From: Pseudomonas reactans
GTDB lineage: Bacteria > Pseudomonadota > Gammaproteobacteria > Pseudomonadales > Pseudomonadaceae
DNA length: 55,020 bases
Direction of reading: 5' to 3'
Assembly: GCF_013385825.1 (NCBI RefSeq)
Contig: NZ_JACAPG010000009.1
Location: 1-55,020, forward strand
In this document: positions 54,873-55,020 of the stretch, piece by piece
Position numbering within the stretch: position 1 is the first letter of the stretch
How the letters are laid out: each line of letters begins with the position of its first letter
Notes under the pieces: generated by a model
Database searches by the model: none
Told to the model about the DNA's origin: nothing
What the model saw: only the letters and a program-made list of their open reading frames with translations
Translations under genes and position numbers: made by a program

Positions 54873-55020
54873 AAGTTCCGTTGGGGTGGTGGTGTACATA
54901 TCCTTTGCTGCGGTAACGGCCACTTAGGGTTCCGCTCTTACAGCGGCTCACTTTTGGAAAGACCGGAATGCCGGCCCAGCCAAAAGTAAGCAAAAGGTCT
55001 TCGCCCCAACACTCGGCACC
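54873..55020. repeat. Edge of a probable dispersed intergenic repeat
   Basis: The sequence from GTTGGGGTGGTGG onward (a run of short G- and C-rich inverted pieces such as CCGGAATGCCGG, 54962-54973) looks like a repeat that I recall from many Pseudomonas intergenic regions. It has no good gene on either strand and continues past the window. Recognition is from memory only. Confidence 0.4.

Overview
The window is a GC-rich stretch of a Pseudomonas chromosome, most likely from the P. fluorescens group. The evidence is the protein content (DUF1652 protein, small parvulins, MocR/AhpD pair, bdhA-hbcR locus) and seven imperfect-palindrome REP doublets (REPINs) of the fluorescens type. I see no rRNA, tRNA, prophage, insertion sequence or CRISPR. 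Most genes look like ordinary accessory-metabolism and housekeeping genes.

Layout. 1-991: start of a large protein running off the left edge, possibly a polymorphic-toxin or type VI effector-like protein. 1.2-11.4 kb: a Fur-box-preceded hydroxamate-type TonB receptor, a LOG protein, a MocR/AhpD-like divergent pair, a small secreted protein, then LysR / AbrB-type transporter / FAH hydrolase / AraC, a GNAT enzyme and a small membrane protein. 11.4-11.7 kb: a candidate small RNA. 11.7-20.2 kb: a PAS-GGDEF protein, small envelope proteins, an ECF sigma / membrane anti-sigma / periplasmic sensor operon, SCP2, a histidine phosphatase, SohB, and an MFS exporter with a divergent LysR.

20.2-29.3 kb is a complete-looking sugar-alcohol locus. 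An RbsABC-type transporter, an SDR dehydrogenase, a zinc dehydrogenase and split DhaK/DhaL kinase subunits lie on the minus strand. An RpiB-type isomerase and a SorC regulator diverge from them. Gene content matches C4 polyol (threitol/erythritol) catabolism to D-erythrose 4-phosphate. 29.7-33 kb: a TerC/CBS membrane protein, a membrane GGDEF protein, a thioredoxin-like protein and a small secreted protein.

33.0-39.8 kb is the most coherent system: a polar amino-acid-type ABC transporter, RidA, an IclR regulator, a fold-III PLP D-amino-acid lyase/deaminase and a KDG-kinase-like sugar kinase. I infer a D-glucosaminate route (uptake, dehydration/deamination to 2-keto-3-deoxygluconate, phosphorylation to KDPG). 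The upstream region has a candidate NtrC site, an IHF-like site, a -24/-12 sigma54 promoter and an IclR-like palindrome, in that order.

40-54.8 kb: a small parvulin, a soluble hybrid histidine kinase, and the 3-hydroxybutyrate operon (acetoacetate-CoA ligase, 3-hydroxybutyrate dehydrogenase, GntP permease). That operon has a sigma54 promoter, two copies of an activator-type inverted repeat, and its own sigma54 activator HbcR. The yejABEF peptide transporter and a second parvulin follow. The right edge enters what looks like a dispersed intergenic repeat.
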